Source of the DNA: Pseudomonas sp. 7SR1
GTDB lineage: Bacteria; Pseudomonadota; Gammaproteobacteria; Pseudomonadales; Pseudomonadaceae
Length of the DNA: 64,000 nucleotides
NCBI RefSeq assembly: GCF_900156465.1
Contig: NZ_LT707064.1
Coordinates: forward strand, 1,524,001 to 1,588,000
Direction of reading: 5' to 3'
Both the position numbers and the translations under genes were made by a program. Below are positions 8,626 through 17,445 of this stretch, piece after piece. Below the pieces are notes generated by a model. That model made no database searches. It saw nothing but the letters and a program-made list of their open reading frames with translations, and was not told the origin of the DNA. Every line of letters starts with the position of its first letter. Position 1 is the first letter of the stretch.

Positions 8626-8685
8626 GCCAGCTCGCCTCCACAGAAAAATGGCATTACTGTGGGATCGAACCGGCTCGCGATAGCG
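8626..8685. repeat. Degenerate REP palindrome pair
   Basis: Two inverted copies of a REP-like core face each other: TCGCAAGCCAGCTCGCCTCC and, after about 20 bases, GGGATCGAACCGGCTCGCGA. This is the usual inverted arrangement of Pseudomonas REP sequences. It separates the convergent lipoprotein gene and katE and probably contributes to transcription termination. Confidence 0.65.
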
Positions 8686-8701
8686 TCCTCCAGGCTTGCG
8701 C

Positions 8702-10840
8702 TTAGGCCGGAATCGCCTTGGCCTTGGGCTCCCGCGCCCACACCCGATGCTGGGCAATCGCATCGAAGAACGCCTTGAACTTGCCGGCATCCACATCCGC
8801 GATCAACCCCGCATCCGCCTCCAGCTTCAACAACACCAGCAATTGCCGGGCTTCGCCGTTAAGGGCGATGGCCTTCAGGTGCTTGTAGGCTTCCAGTATG
8901 TAATGCAAGGCCACGCCGTCGCTGCTCAGGGCCTTGATCGATTGCGCTCCGCCCGGGACGAACACCGCGTCGAAGGCGATCGATGGCATCCCCTCCATGG
9001 AAGCATCCACCGCCAGGGTTTTCCCATCGAGGGTGGTGACCGGCGCGCTGGTCGGTCCAAGAATCTTCGCATGGGCGCCGTTGGCCTCAAGCTCCTGTTT
9101 GAGCGCATCGATGATTGTCCCATCGACACCGTCGGCCACCAATACCGCAACCTTGCGAGTCTTGATGTCGCCGGAGAGCAGGTTCGCCTGGCTCAAGGCC
9201 GGGGATTTCTCCAGGGATGGGGTAGGTACATCGACGGTGCCGCAGGTCGGTGCCGGCAGACCGAGGTTTTTCGCCACCCGGGCGGCCAGTTCCAGATCGA
9301 TATTGGCAAGGATCTCGTTGACCTGCCGCGCCCTGATGAACTCACGCTCCACCTTGCCCAGCTCGAAGCTGTAGGCCGCAATGATGTGCTCCTGCTCGTG
9401 GGCGCTCATGCTGCGATAGAACAGCCGTGCCTGGGAGAAGTGATCGCCGAACGAATCGCTGCGCTGGCGGATCTTGCAGGCATCGATGCGTTCCGGGTAG
9501 CTCTCGAAACCGCCGTCCTGCGGGCCGGAAGGGGTTTCCTTGGGCCACCCGCCATCGATGGAATTGGGCTCGTAGGACGTACGCCCCTTGTCGATGGTGG
9601 TGCGGTGCATGCCATCACGCTGGCCGTTGTGCACCGGCGTGATGGCGCGGTTGATGGGCAACTCATGAAAATTCGGTCCGCCGAGTCGGCTGATTTGCGT
9701 ATCGGTGTAGGAAAAGAGTCGGCCTTGCAGCAGCGGATCGTTGCTGAAATCGATACCCGGCACGATGTGCCCCGGGCAAAACGCGACTTGCTCGACCTCG
9801 GCAAAGAAATTGTCCGGGTTGCGATTGAGCACCATCTTGCCCAGCGGCGTAACGGGTACCAGTTCTTCCGGGATGATCTTGGTTGGGTCGAGCAGGTCGA
9901 AGTCGAACTTGTGTTCGTCTTCCTCGGCGACAATCTGTACGCCAAGTTCCCATTCTGGGTAGTCCCCCATCTCGATCGACTCCCAGAGATCGCGACGGTG
10001 ATAGTCCGTATCTTTCCCGGCCAGTTTCTGCGCTTCGTCCCAGACCAGCGAACAGGTGCCAGCCGTTGGGTGCCAATGGAACTTGACGAAACTGCTCCTG
10101 CCCTCGGCGTTGATCATGCGGAAGGTATGCACGCCGAAACCCTGCATGGTGCGCAGGCTTTTGGGGATGGCCCGGTCGGACATCGCCCAGATCACCATGT
10201 GGGCCGATTCGGGCACCAGGGAGACGAAGTCCCAGAAGGTATCGTGGGCCGAACCGCCGGTGGGAATCTCGTTGTGGGGCTCGGGCTTCACCGCGTGGAC
10301 GAAGTCAGGAAACTTCACCGCATCCTGAATGAAGAACACCGGCATGTTATTGCCCACCAGGTCGAAATTGCCTTCTTCGGTGAAAAACTTCACCGCGAAG
10401 CCCCGTACGTCCCGTACCGTGTCGCCAGAGCCGCGTGGCCCTTGGACGGTGGAAAAACGCACGAATACCGGCGTTTTCTTGCTCGGGTCCTGTAGGAAAC
10501 CCGCTTTGGTCAGCGCTGAATGCGCCTCATAGGCCTGAAAATAGCCATGAGCACCGGTACCGCGGGCGTGGACGATACGCTCGGGGATACGCTCATGGTC
10601 AAAGTGCGTGATTTTTTCACGCATGATGAAATCTTCCAGCAGCGAAGGCCCGCGGGCCCCGACGCGGAGGGTGTTCTGGTTGTCGGCGATCTTCACGCCC
10701 TGGTTGGTGCGCAGCGCCTGCTCGGTAGCGTCGGAACGAAACGGCTCCAGGCTTTCAAGCTTGTCGTTGGTGTTGCCGCGGTCCAGGGTGTCGGTCCCGG
10801 CCAGTTGGCTCTTGTTGACCGGTGGCTTGTTGGTACTCAT
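8702..10840 (-). CDS. katE: Monofunctional catalase HPII (large-subunit, KatE)
   Basis: A 712-residue catalase that dismutates H2O2. The catalase core spans about 60-560: [13 protein letters not shown] (active-site His is the H of the preceding VHARG motif), [13 protein letters not shown], and the heme-ligand signature RLFSYTDTQ. The C-terminal ~150 residues ([21 protein letters not shown]) form the DJ-1/PfpI-like domain found only in large-subunit catalases. Start ATG 10840 follows GAGGAG. It stands alone between a REP element and the toxin gene; RpoS control is usual for this family but no promoter was identified. Confidence 0.95.
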   Translation of the reverse strand: MSTNKPPVNKSQLAGTDTLDRGNTNDKLESLEPFRSDATEQALRTNQGVKIADNQNTLRVGARGPSLLEDFIMREKITHFDHERIPERIVHARGTGAHGYFQAYEAHSALTKAGFLQDPSKKTPVFVRFSTVQGPRGSGDTVRDVRGFAVKFFTEEGNFDLVGNNMPVFFIQDAVKFPDFVHAVKPEPHNEIPTGGSAHDTFWDFVSLVPESAHMVIWAMSDRAIPKSLRTMQGFGVHTFRMINAEGRSSFVKFHWHPTAGTCSLVWDEAQKLAGKDTDYHRRDLWESIEMGDYPEWELGVQIVAEEDEHKFDFDLLDPTKIIPEELVPVTPLGKMVLNRNPDNFFAEVEQVAFCPGHIVPGIDFSNDPLLQGRLFSYTDTQISRLGGPNFHELPINRAITPVHNGQRDGMHRTTIDKGRTSYEPNSIDGGWPKETPSGPQDGGFESYPERIDACKIRQRSDSFGDHFSQARLFYRSMSAHEQEHIIAAYSFELGKVEREFIRARQVNEILANIDLELAARVAKNLGLPAPTCGTVDVPTPSLEKSPALSQANLLSGDIKTRKVAVLVADGVDGTIIDALKQELEANGAHAKILGPTSAPVTTLDGKTLAVDASMEGMPSIAFDAVFVPGGAQSIKALSSDGVALHYILEAYKHLKAIALNGEARQLLVLLKLEADAGLIADVDAGKFKAFFDAIAQHRVWAREPKAKAIPA

Positions 10841-11060
10841 CAGATAACTCCTCGTTTCGGTCCTTTCCAGACAGAGGCCTCCAGACGGGCTAGCGCCAGG
10901 CGGTGGCATCCAGGCATTGGGAGTGGCTTTTGCAATGGCTTATGTAGTGACTGATGAGGGTCCGAGCCGTTCCATCGCAACGCTCACGGATTTTCAAGGA
11001 CGGCGCCAACCGCCCCATGATCGATACCGGGCATGGGGCGGCAGGGTGAGGGCGGGGGGA

Positions 11061-12947
11061 TCAGATGCCATCCCGCAGGATTTCGATGCGCCACCTCTGA
11101 CGGGTGTCCACGCCTTGGTACCTCTCGACCCATTCCGGGCTGATCTGCGGCGAATTGCCCAGGTGGTTAGGCATCACATCGTGCAAGGACGGCGCTCGCG
11201 GATAGCTGGCCCAGGGAATGTTCAACGGGTTGAACACGTTCTTGGGCGTGTCCTGAAAGTGCATGGAATCATCCGGAATGACTTTCAGGCGGCTGTTTTC
11301 GGAATACAGGCGCCAGTCACGGTTGTACAGCGAATGAAGACGGTCTGCCTGCCATTCCCATTGCTGGCGGTTATCCAGGGCACAGGTCTGGGTGACCAGG
11401 GCGCCGTCCGTTTCGCGCACACTCAGGCATCGCTGCGACGCCCTGTTGACGTAACGGTTCTCGGAATCCAGGCCCCATAGCTGACTGCCATTCGAGGCCG
11501 CGCATGATTGGAGGGAAACATGAGCATCGGCCCCTTCGGCCATGCACTTGCCAACGCCCTCGGCAGAACGAATCAGCACGGTCATCTCCCGAGTCAGGAA
11601 CGGGCTGTTCAAGTCCAGCGTGTACTGTTCAGCGGCTTCGTAGAGATCGGTCACCTGGCGAGATCGCACCTGAGTCCTGTCCCACCACCATTCCCGACGG
11701 TTCAGGTCGTAACCGCCGCCGATACTGACGGTTGCCTGGCCTGTGTAGTTGCCAGGCAATTCCCACAATGTGTAGGACTCCAACGGCGCCGAGCGCATCA
11801 TCGGCGTCATGCGCTCTTCGGACAGAATGGGCATGCCAGCGGTAAACCGATCCACCAGGATGCCCTTGAGCTTGGGATCGATTGGCGCGTTCCAGGTCAG
11901 CTTCGAACCATTCTGGGAAGTGATCAGAGAGTAATCCTTGAAGTCATAACTCAGCGACTTGGAATGCGAATAGTTGAGGCCGAAGTTGACATTGAACGGT
12001 GACTTGGCGGCATAGGTGATGTTTTCCGCTTTCGTCGCACCAAACTCGCTGCCCAATGTTCCGCCGATGGCCAGCCCGTTGGTTTTAGTTTCGCTGAACT
12101 TGAACTCGGTTCTTGAATCACTGGCGGGTGCCGAGTTGACCAATACCGGAACAATCTGTTGCGCGCTCAGCTGATGAGTAAACCGATAGGCATGGGGCAG
12201 GTAGGCGCCCCATAGATTCTCTCCGGTGCCACCGGGCCCGAATCCGCCAATGGTGATTCCGTTTTTCATGGAGCGAACAGTGGTCGGTGAAGTCTTTATG
12301 GAAACGAATTTCTTGTCCTGACTACGCTCCGCACTGCGAATGACATCGATATTCACCACGGACGTCATTTCCTGGCTCGGGCTCTGAAGGTTGATGTTGT
12401 AAGTCAACTTTGGCAGCCCGATGAACTCGCTTTCATCCTTCAACGACCTGCTCTGCACCTGCAACTGGGTAATCAACTGCCGCACGGCATCCAGGATGGC
12501 CTCGTCCTCATAGCCCTCCAGGCGGTAGACGTTGATCTGGGAACCGTTCGCCCGATGGAACAAGGCATAGTCGAACGCACCGGAAATCCCAAAGATACTG
12601 CCGACTTTTTCCATGGCTTCAGGGGTTTGCCTGCCCATTTTCAACAATATCGGCCTGCCCGAGCGAAAGATGTCCGTGGCTTTCTCGATCGCTGATTCGT
12701 CTTGCCCTGTCGCAGCAATGTCCAGATAAGCCATGGACGAAAAAGCGTCATTGGCCAGCAGTTCATTGAACGCTTCCCTGGACAGATTGGATATCGACAT
12801 TTCCTTGAACTGAGAAGACTCAGGACTTTTGCCAGGAAGTTGGCCGAACGTCATCAGCGTGTTAAAAAATACAGAACTTTCAGCCATTGCACTGGCCGTT
12901 AGGCTCAGCGCAAACAATCCTGCAAAAACAGCGTTATGCCTTTTCAC
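11061..12947 (-). CDS. Leukocidin/haemolysin-type beta-barrel pore-forming toxin with beta-trefoil lectin domain (V. cholerae cytolysin-like)
   Basis: A 628-residue secreted protein with GTG start (AAGGGAA upstream) and signal peptide (cleavage after SAMA, residue 22). Residues 23-190 may be a pro-region. About 190-445 resembles the cytolysin core: glycine-rich, alternating strands at 288-340 (GLAIGGTLGSEFGATKAENI) could be the membrane stem, and GNYTGQATVSIGGGYDL, REWWW an aromatic rim. Residues 445-548 look like a beta-trefoil: paired Cys C468/C482 and C507/C522, and QQWEWQADRLHSLYNRD, which parallels RWEWRKGTDELTNVYSG in V. cholerae cytolysin. It would bind surface glycans and form pores in eukaryotic membranes. 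It is a single gene with no visible activator or secretion partner. The family call is from remembered similarity. Confidence 0.72.
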   Translation of the reverse strand: MKRHNAVFAGLFALSLTASAMAESSVFFNTLMTFGQLPGKSPESSQFKEMSISNLSREAFNELLANDAFSSMAYLDIAATGQDESAIEKATDIFRSGRPILLKMGRQTPEAMEKVGSIFGISGAFDYALFHRANGSQINVYRLEGYEDEAILDAVRQLITQLQVQSRSLKDESEFIGLPKLTYNINLQSPSQEMTSVVNIDVIRSAERSQDKKFVSIKTSPTTVRSMKNGITIGGFGPGGTGENLWGAYLPHAYRFTHQLSAQQIVPVLVNSAPASDSRTEFKFSETKTNGLAIGGTLGSEFGATKAENITYAAKSPFNVNFGLNYSHSKSLSYDFKDYSLITSQNGSKLTWNAPIDPKLKGILVDRFTAGMPILSEERMTPMMRSAPLESYTLWELPGNYTGQATVSIGGGYDLNRREWWWDRTQVRSRQVTDLYEAAEQYTLDLNSPFLTREMTVLIRSAEGVGKCMAEGADAHVSLQSCAASNGSQLWGLDSENRYVNRASQRCLSVRETDGALVTQTCALDNRQQWEWQADRLHSLYNRDWRLYSENSRLKVIPDDSMHFQDTPKNVFNPLNIPWASYPRAPSLHDVMPNHLGNSPQISPEWVERYQGVDTRQRWRIEILRDGI

Positions 12948-13350
12948 ATTTAATTCCCTTTAATAGTTATCCATCAGCAACGTGTTAGTTGCACTTTACT
13001 GCCGTTGTCAGCGACGGGCCGTAAACTACCAGATTGCATTTCCCGTGCAATTGGAAGTGCGCCTCAAAAATGAAACCGGTTATGTGGTTATATTCAACAA
13101 CACACTTTCATTATTTGGAAAAGCGCAGGGGGACGGGAGCCTGCCAAATATCCTTGGGCGTCAGTTCGGATCATTCGCTGGCTGGATGCGGCCCCAACGG
13201 TCCCTCACAGCCTGGCCACCTTCCATCGCCTTATTGCCAAAAGGCAGCGTCGCCGTGAAATTAATGCTAATGCCCTCTATACAGACAGGCTAAAATGCGC
13301 GGCCGGCTAACCGCTGATTCTTTTCCAACGCGCCCCACAAGGTTCGCTAC
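12948..13350. other. 403-bp intergenic region between the toxin gene and metN
   Basis: The part next to the toxin gene (12950-13120) is clearly AT-richer than its surroundings and should hold the toxin promoter; no confident -10/-35 pair was found. The part near metN contains TAAAAT at about 13290, a possible -10 for metNIQ. No coding region, RNA motif or SAM-riboswitch-like fold was recognised. Confidence 0.5.
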
Positions 13351-14358
13351 GTGATCGAGTTTCAAAACGTCCATAAAACCTACCGCGTCGCCGGTAGGGA
13401 CATCCCCGCGCTGCACCCGACCAGTCTGACGATAGAGAACGGTCAGGTCTTTGGTCTGATCGGCCACTCCGGTGCGGGAAAAAGTACCCTGCTACGTCTG
13501 ATCAATCGCCTGGAAGACTCCAGCGGCGGCAAGATCATCGTCGATGGCGAGGAAGTCACCGCCCTGGACGCCAGCGGCCTGCGGCGGTTCCGCCAACAGG
13601 TCGGGATGATTTTCCAGCACTTCAACCTGCTGGCATCCAAGACCGTGGCCGACAATGTGGCTTTGCCGCTGACATTGGCCGGGGAATTGTCCCGCAGCGA
13701 AATCGACCAGCGTGTCGCCGAATTGCTGGCGCGGGTGGGCCTGTCCGACCACGCCAGGAAATACCCGGCGCAGTTGTCTGGAGGCCAGAAGCAGCGCGTC
13801 GGCATCGCCCGCGCCCTGGCCACCAAGCCCAAGATCCTGCTGTGTGACGAAGCGACCAGTGCGTTGGATCCGCAAACCACGGCATCCGTGTTGCAGTTGC
13901 TGGCGGAAATCAACCGCGAGCTGAAGCTGACCATCGTGCTGATCACCCATGAAATGGACGTGATCCGCCGGGTCTGCGACGAAGTCGCGGTGATGGACGC
14001 CGGTGTCATCGTCGAGCAGGGGCCGGTGGCCGAAGTTTTCCTGCACCCCAAGCATCCGACTACCAAGCGCTTCGTCCAGGAAGACGAGCAGATCGACGAG
14101 AGCGAGCAGCGCGACGACTTCGCCCATGTACCGGGGCGCATCGTGCGTCTGACGTTCCAGGGCGAAGCGACCTACGCGCCATTGCTAGGCACCGTCGCCC
14201 GCGAAACCGGCGTGGACTACAGCATTCTGGCCGGCCGCATCGACCGCATCAAAGACACCCCCTACGGACAATTGACCCTCGCCATCACCGGCGGTGACCT
14301 GGAGGCGGCATTTGCCCGCTTCACTGCGGCCGATGTCCACATGGAGGTGCTGCGCTGA
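13351..14358 (+). CDS. metN: D-/L-methionine ABC transporter ATP-binding protein
   Basis: A 335-residue ATPase of the methionine uptake transporter. Walker A is GHSGAGKS (38-45), signature [15 protein letters not shown], Walker [14 protein letters not shown]. The C-terminal ~80 residues ([21 protein letters not shown] onward) form the NIL domain, where methionine binds to inhibit transport. The start is GTG 13351 after ACAAGG, giving [13 protein letters not shown], the family N-terminus. Its TGA overlaps the metI ATG by one base. A second methionine or sulphur-compound substrate cannot be excluded. Confidence 0.94.
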   Translation: MIEFQNVHKTYRVAGRDIPALHPTSLTIENGQVFGLIGHSGAGKSTLLRLINRLEDSSGGKIIVDGEEVTALDASGLRRFRQQVGMIFQHFNLLASKTVADNVALPLTLAGELSRSEIDQRVAELLARVGLSDHARKYPAQLSGGQKQRVGIARALATKPKILLCDEATSALDPQTTASVLQLLAEINRELKLTIVLITHEMDVIRRVCDEVAVMDAGVIVEQGPVAEVFLHPKHPTTKRFVQEDEQIDESEQRDDFAHVPGRIVRLTFQGEATYAPLLGTVARETGVDYSILAGRIDRIKDTPYGQLTLAITGGDLEAAFARFTAADVHMEVLR

Positions 14359-15032
14359 TGGAACTGTTGACTGCTTTTTTTGCAAATATCGACTGGCTGG
14401 AAATCTGGCTGGCGACCGGCGACACCCTGTTGATGCTGTTCGGCTCGTTGCTGTTCACCGTATTGCTCGGCCTGCCACTGGGCGTGCTGCTGTTCCTGTG
14501 CAGCCCCCGGCAACTGCTCGAGGCCCGCGGTGTGTATGCGCTGCTGTCGTTGATCGTGAACATCCTGCGCTCGCTGCCGTTCATCATCCTGCTGATCGTG
14601 ATGATTCCGTTCACCGTATTGATCACCGGCACCTCCCTGGGCGTGGCCGGGGCGATCCCGCCACTGGTAGTAGGGGCAACGCCGTTCTTCGCACGGTTGG
14701 TGGAAACCGCCCTGCGCGAAGTCGATCGCGGCATCATCGAAGCGACCCAGGCCATGGGCGCGACGACCCGGCAGATCATCGTCAACGCCTTGCTGCCGGA
14801 AGCCCGTCCGGGCATTTTTGCGGCAATTACGGTGACAGCGATTACGCTGGTTTCCTACACGGCCATGGCCGGTGTGGTGGGAGCCGGTGGTCTGGGCGAC
14901 CTGGCGATCCGTTTCGGTTACCAGCGTTTCCAGACCGATGTGATGGTGGTCACGGTGGTGTTGCTGCTGGTGCTGGTCCAGGTGCTGCAAACCGTGGGTG
15001 ACAAGCTGGTTGTGCATTTCTCTAGAAAATAA
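14358..15032 (+). CDS. metI: Methionine ABC transporter permease
   Basis: A 224-residue inner-membrane protein with about five transmembrane helices. The cytoplasmic EAA loop that docks on MetN is visible as EATQAMGATTRQIIVNALLPEA. Length and start ([17 protein letters not shown]) fit MetI. It overlaps metN by one base and is followed, after two hairpins, by metQ. Confidence 0.94.
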   Translation: MELLTAFFANIDWLEIWLATGDTLLMLFGSLLFTVLLGLPLGVLLFLCSPRQLLEARGVYALLSLIVNILRSLPFIILLIVMIPFTVLITGTSLGVAGAIPPLVVGATPFFARLVETALREVDRGIIEATQAMGATTRQIIVNALLPEARPGIFAAITVTAITLVSYTAMAGVVGAGGLGDLAIRFGYQRFQTDVMVVTVVLLLVLVQVLQTVGDKLVVHFSRK

Positions 15033-15055
15033 GGCCTCGCGCCAATAAACCATGA

Positions 15056-15093
15056 GCCAGCCATTCGCTGGCAGGCGCCGAGAGCGGGCGCCT
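15056..15093 (+). promoter_or_regulatory. Two adjacent intercistronic hairpins between metI and metQ
   Basis: GCCAGC (15056-15061) pairs with GCTGGC (15067-15072), and AGGCGCC (15073-15079) pairs with GGCGCCT (15087-15093). There is no T-run, so these are not classical terminators. Hairpins at this place in binding-protein transporter operons often stabilise or separately process the binding-protein mRNA; that role is inferred. Confidence 0.55.
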
Positions 15094-15110
15094 CACAAGG
15101 AGTTAGCTGA

Positions 15111-15884
15111 ATGAAGAAACTACTGGTTGCCTTTGCTGCCGCTGCAGCTTTTTCCGCCCATGCCGCCGACACCCTGACCGTCGCGGCCACACCGGTCCCG
15201 CACGCGGAAATCCTCGAATTCGTCAAACCGGCATTGGCCAAGGAAGGCGTAGACCTCAAGGTCAAGGTCTTCACCGACTACATCCAGCCGAACGTGCAGG
15301 TTGCGGAAAAGCGCCTGGACGCCAACTTCTTCCAGCACCAGCCGTACCTGGATGAATTCAACAAAGCCAAGGGCACCCACCTGGTGAGCGTGGCCGGTGT
15401 GCACCTGGAGCCTCTGGGCGCGTACTCCAGCAAGTACAAGGCACTTACAGAACTGCCAGGCGGCGCCAACGTGGTGATCCCGAACGACGCCACCAACGGC
15501 GGCCGTGCGTTGTTGCTGCTGGCTAAGGCTGGGGTGATCAAGCTGAACGATCCTGCCAATATCCTGTCGACAACCAAAGACATCACCGAGAACACCAAGG
15601 ATCTGAAGTTCCGTGAACTGGAAGCCGCGACCATTCCTCGTGTGCTGACCCAGGTGGACCTGGCCTTGATCAACACCAACTATGCATTGGAAGCCAAGCT
15701 CGATCCCTCCAAGGATGCCCTGGTGATCGAAGGCAATGATTCGCCGTATGTGAACATCCTGGTGGCCCGCGAGGAAGACAAGGACAGCGACGCGATGAAG
15801 AAGCTGGCGGCGGCCTTGCACACTCCGGAAGTGAAGGCTTTCATCTTGGAGAAGTACAAAGGGGCGGTTCTGCCGGCGTTTTGA
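15111..15884 (+). CDS. metQ: Methionine-binding protein MetQ (NlpA family)
   Basis: A 257-residue binding protein for MetNI. It has a signal peptide (MKKLLVAFAAAAAFSAHA, cleavage before ADTLTVAA) and the NlpA-family body (TPVPHAEILEFVKPALAKEG, DANFFQHQPYLDEFN, IPNDATNGGRALLLL). Unlike E. coli MetQ there is no lipobox cysteine, so the mature protein should be soluble in the periplasm. The ATG follows AAGGAG. A strong terminator at 15901-15939 ends the metNIQ operon. Confidence 0.94.
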   Translation: MKKLLVAFAAAAAFSAHAADTLTVAATPVPHAEILEFVKPALAKEGVDLKVKVFTDYIQPNVQVAEKRLDANFFQHQPYLDEFNKAKGTHLVSVAGVHLEPLGAYSSKYKALTELPGGANVVIPNDATNGGRALLLLAKAGVIKLNDPANILSTTKDITENTKDLKFRELEAATIPRVLTQVDLALINTNYALEAKLDPSKDALVIEGNDSPYVNILVAREEDKDSDAMKKLAAALHTPEVKAFILEKYKGAVLPAF

Positions 15885-15900
15885 TTTGACCAGGTGGTGA

Positions 15901-15939
15901 AAAAACGGGGCTGCATCGAAGTGCAGGCCCGTTTTTTTT
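15901..15939 (+). terminator. Rho-independent terminator of metNIQ
   Basis: ACGGGGCTGCA pairs with TGCAGGCCCGT around TCGAAG, flanked by an A-run before and at least eight T after the stem. It lies 17 bp past the metQ stop. Confidence 0.9.
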
Positions 15940-16057
15940 GCTCGCCATAAATGACCTGTCTCCTCGTCACAGGATCTGCTTCATAGTTCTACGAGCCCCA
16001 TGCTAAATTCTTCGCCGCAACCTCTAATGAGTAGAGGGCATTCAGGGAGAGAAGTGT

Positions 16058-16432
16058 GTGATCAAGTCTTTGTTGGTTGGGGCATTGCTGGCAATGGCAT
16101 CAGCATCGGCATCTGCGATGAGTTGCGATAACCCTAGAAACGCCTATGACAGAACATATTGCGCATCGCTGAAAATGGTTCAGTCGGATCAGGAAATCAA
16201 TGATCAATACAAAAAGACCATGAGTGCCCTGAACCCGGATCAAAAGAAGACAGTGAAAGCGGCTCAAATCCAGTGGATCAAGATTCGTGACAACGCCTGT
16301 TCCAACGATGGCCTGCTCTACCTGGACTGTGCCAACGAGAAGACCGAGGCACGCATCGTCATACTCAAAGCGATCGAGCGCGAATGCCGTGCTGCCGGTT
16401 GCGACGATGCCAAGCTGTCGCAAGTCGAGTAA
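16058..16432 (+). CDS. LprI-like / DUF1311 secreted protein
   Basis: A 124-residue protein with signal peptide (cleavage after SASA, about residue 20). The mature part has six cysteines and the pattern SCDNPRNAYDRTYCASLKMVQSDQEINDQYKK, then AQIQWIKIRDNAC, DCANEKTEARI, which fits the DUF1311/LprI family; some members inhibit lysozyme. It is probably periplasmic. GTG 16058 follows AGGGAGAG. It is monocistronic, with a terminator downstream. Confidence 0.8.
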   Translation: MIKSLLVGALLAMASASASAMSCDNPRNAYDRTYCASLKMVQSDQEINDQYKKTMSALNPDQKKTVKAAQIQWIKIRDNACSNDGLLYLDCANEKTEARIVILKAIERECRAAGCDDAKLSQVE

Positions 16433-16469
16433 CCCGTAAACAACGTCGGGCTTGCAGGCGTATCCCACG

Positions 16470-16500
16470 AAAACCCGACGTAAAGCGCCGGGTTTTTCTT
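16470..16500 (+). terminator. Rho-independent terminator after the LprI-like gene
   Basis: AAACCCG pairs with CGGGTTT around ACGTAAAGCGC and is followed by a T-rich run. It lies between this gene and convergent gst and may serve both. Confidence 0.75.
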
Positions 16501-16586
16501 TGGTGGGTTCATCCGTTACCCAATCCGATTCACCAGCAACGACCCCAACACACCCTTGCCCCTTCTTTCAGCCTGGCGCAGGTAAG

Positions 16587-17297
16587 TCATGATCGGTGCT
16601 GCGCAGCGCCACGCTCGACCATGGCACGCCATGCCTGGACGCTGGGGCGCTCCTGCATCCTGGCATGCCAGGCTCGAAGCGCCACGCACTCTTCAGGTAC
16701 CGGAAGCTGCACCAGTGAGGCGAAGATCATGCCGCCCAGTACCGCAATGTCAGCCATCGAAAACTTCTCGCCCGCCACAAAGGGCTGGTCGTTGAGAAGT
16801 CTGTCGAAATAACGCATGCCTCTGATCGCCTTATCGCGCATCCGGGCGCCCCACTCGGCGTTCTGGTACAGCTCGACATCTGGGCCGAGTCCTGGCGTGG
16901 CATGGTGGAAGTACACACTGACGGCATCGAGAAACTCGATTTCGGCACGTTTGGTCATCATATGGATGATGCCTTTTTCAACAGGCGTTTGCCCCGTCAG
17001 CGTCGGGTGTCCGTCCAGGCTATCCAGGTATTGGGTAATCGCCGTGCACTCAGCGATCCGAGTCCCGTCTCTAAGCTCAAGCACCGGGAGCGTGCCGGAG
17101 TAATTGATGGCCAGGAATTCAGGTTGCTTGTGCTCACCGGCCCAGAGATTGACCGATACGAATTCAACGTTCGACAGCAAACCCTTTTCCGCCAGCGCGA
17201 TGCGCACCCGGGCAGGGTAGGGTCCGTTGAACCAATCGTAGATTTTCAGTGTGGAAGTCGTTGGAACAGCGTCGCTGCGTTCCTGTGGAGAGGTCAT
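16587..17297 (-). CDS. Glutathione S-transferase family protein
   Basis: A 236-residue cytosolic protein. The N-terminal thioredoxin-like half (LKIYDWFNGPYPARVRIALAEKGL, SGTLPVLELRDGTRIAECTAITQYLD) binds glutathione; the C-terminal helical half contains the N-capping motif region FVAGEKFSMADIAVLG. Substrate unknown. It is divergent from a TetR-type regulator with two matching operator palindromes between them, so TetR repression and induction by an electrophilic compound is the natural model. Confidence 0.9.
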   Translation of the reverse strand: MTSPQERSDAVPTTSTLKIYDWFNGPYPARVRIALAEKGLLSNVEFVSVNLWAGEHKQPEFLAINYSGTLPVLELRDGTRIAECTAITQYLDSLDGHPTLTGQTPVEKGIIHMMTKRAEIEFLDAVSVYFHHATPGLGPDVELYQNAEWGARMRDKAIRGMRYFDRLLNDQPFVAGEKFSMADIAVLGGMIFASLVQLPVPEECVALRAWHARMQERPSVQAWRAMVERGAAQHRS

Positions 17298-17304
17298 GAG
17301 CCGA

Positions 17305-17328
17305 TACCTGCCTGTCAGTTGGTAGGTA
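17305..17328. promoter_or_regulatory. TetR-type operator O1 (gst side)
   Basis: A 24-bp inverted repeat with outer half-sites TACCTGCC and GGTAGGTA. Read on the minus strand it contains TACCTACCAACTGACAGG, nearly the same core as O2 (shared consensus TACCTRCCAAYTGWCAGG). It starts 8 bp upstream of the gst start codon. Confidence 0.7.
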
Positions 17329-17362
17329 AAGACTGAATCGTTTTTTTCTCACCGTCAACTCC

Positions 17363-17384
17363 CTACCTGACAATTGGCAGGTAG
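17363..17384. promoter_or_regulatory. TetR-type operator O2 (tetR side)
   Basis: A 22-bp near-perfect palindrome with arms CTACCTG and CAGGTAG around ACAATTGG. It has the same core as O1. The pair is placed to control both the divergent gst and the regulator gene itself. Confidence 0.72.
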
Positions 17385-17445
17385 CCAGTCGTACGCGTAG
17401 AATCCCTGCCCCTGATCCATTTGGTCTCGAAGCGAGGGTGGCAAC

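Noticed and set aside
8696..10495. A 599-codon open frame opposite katE
   Set aside because: Antisense shadow of KatE. No start context and no family-like motifs.
12948..13350. SAM riboswitch ahead of metNIQ
   Set aside because: No conserved core or terminator/antiterminator pair could be found in the leader.
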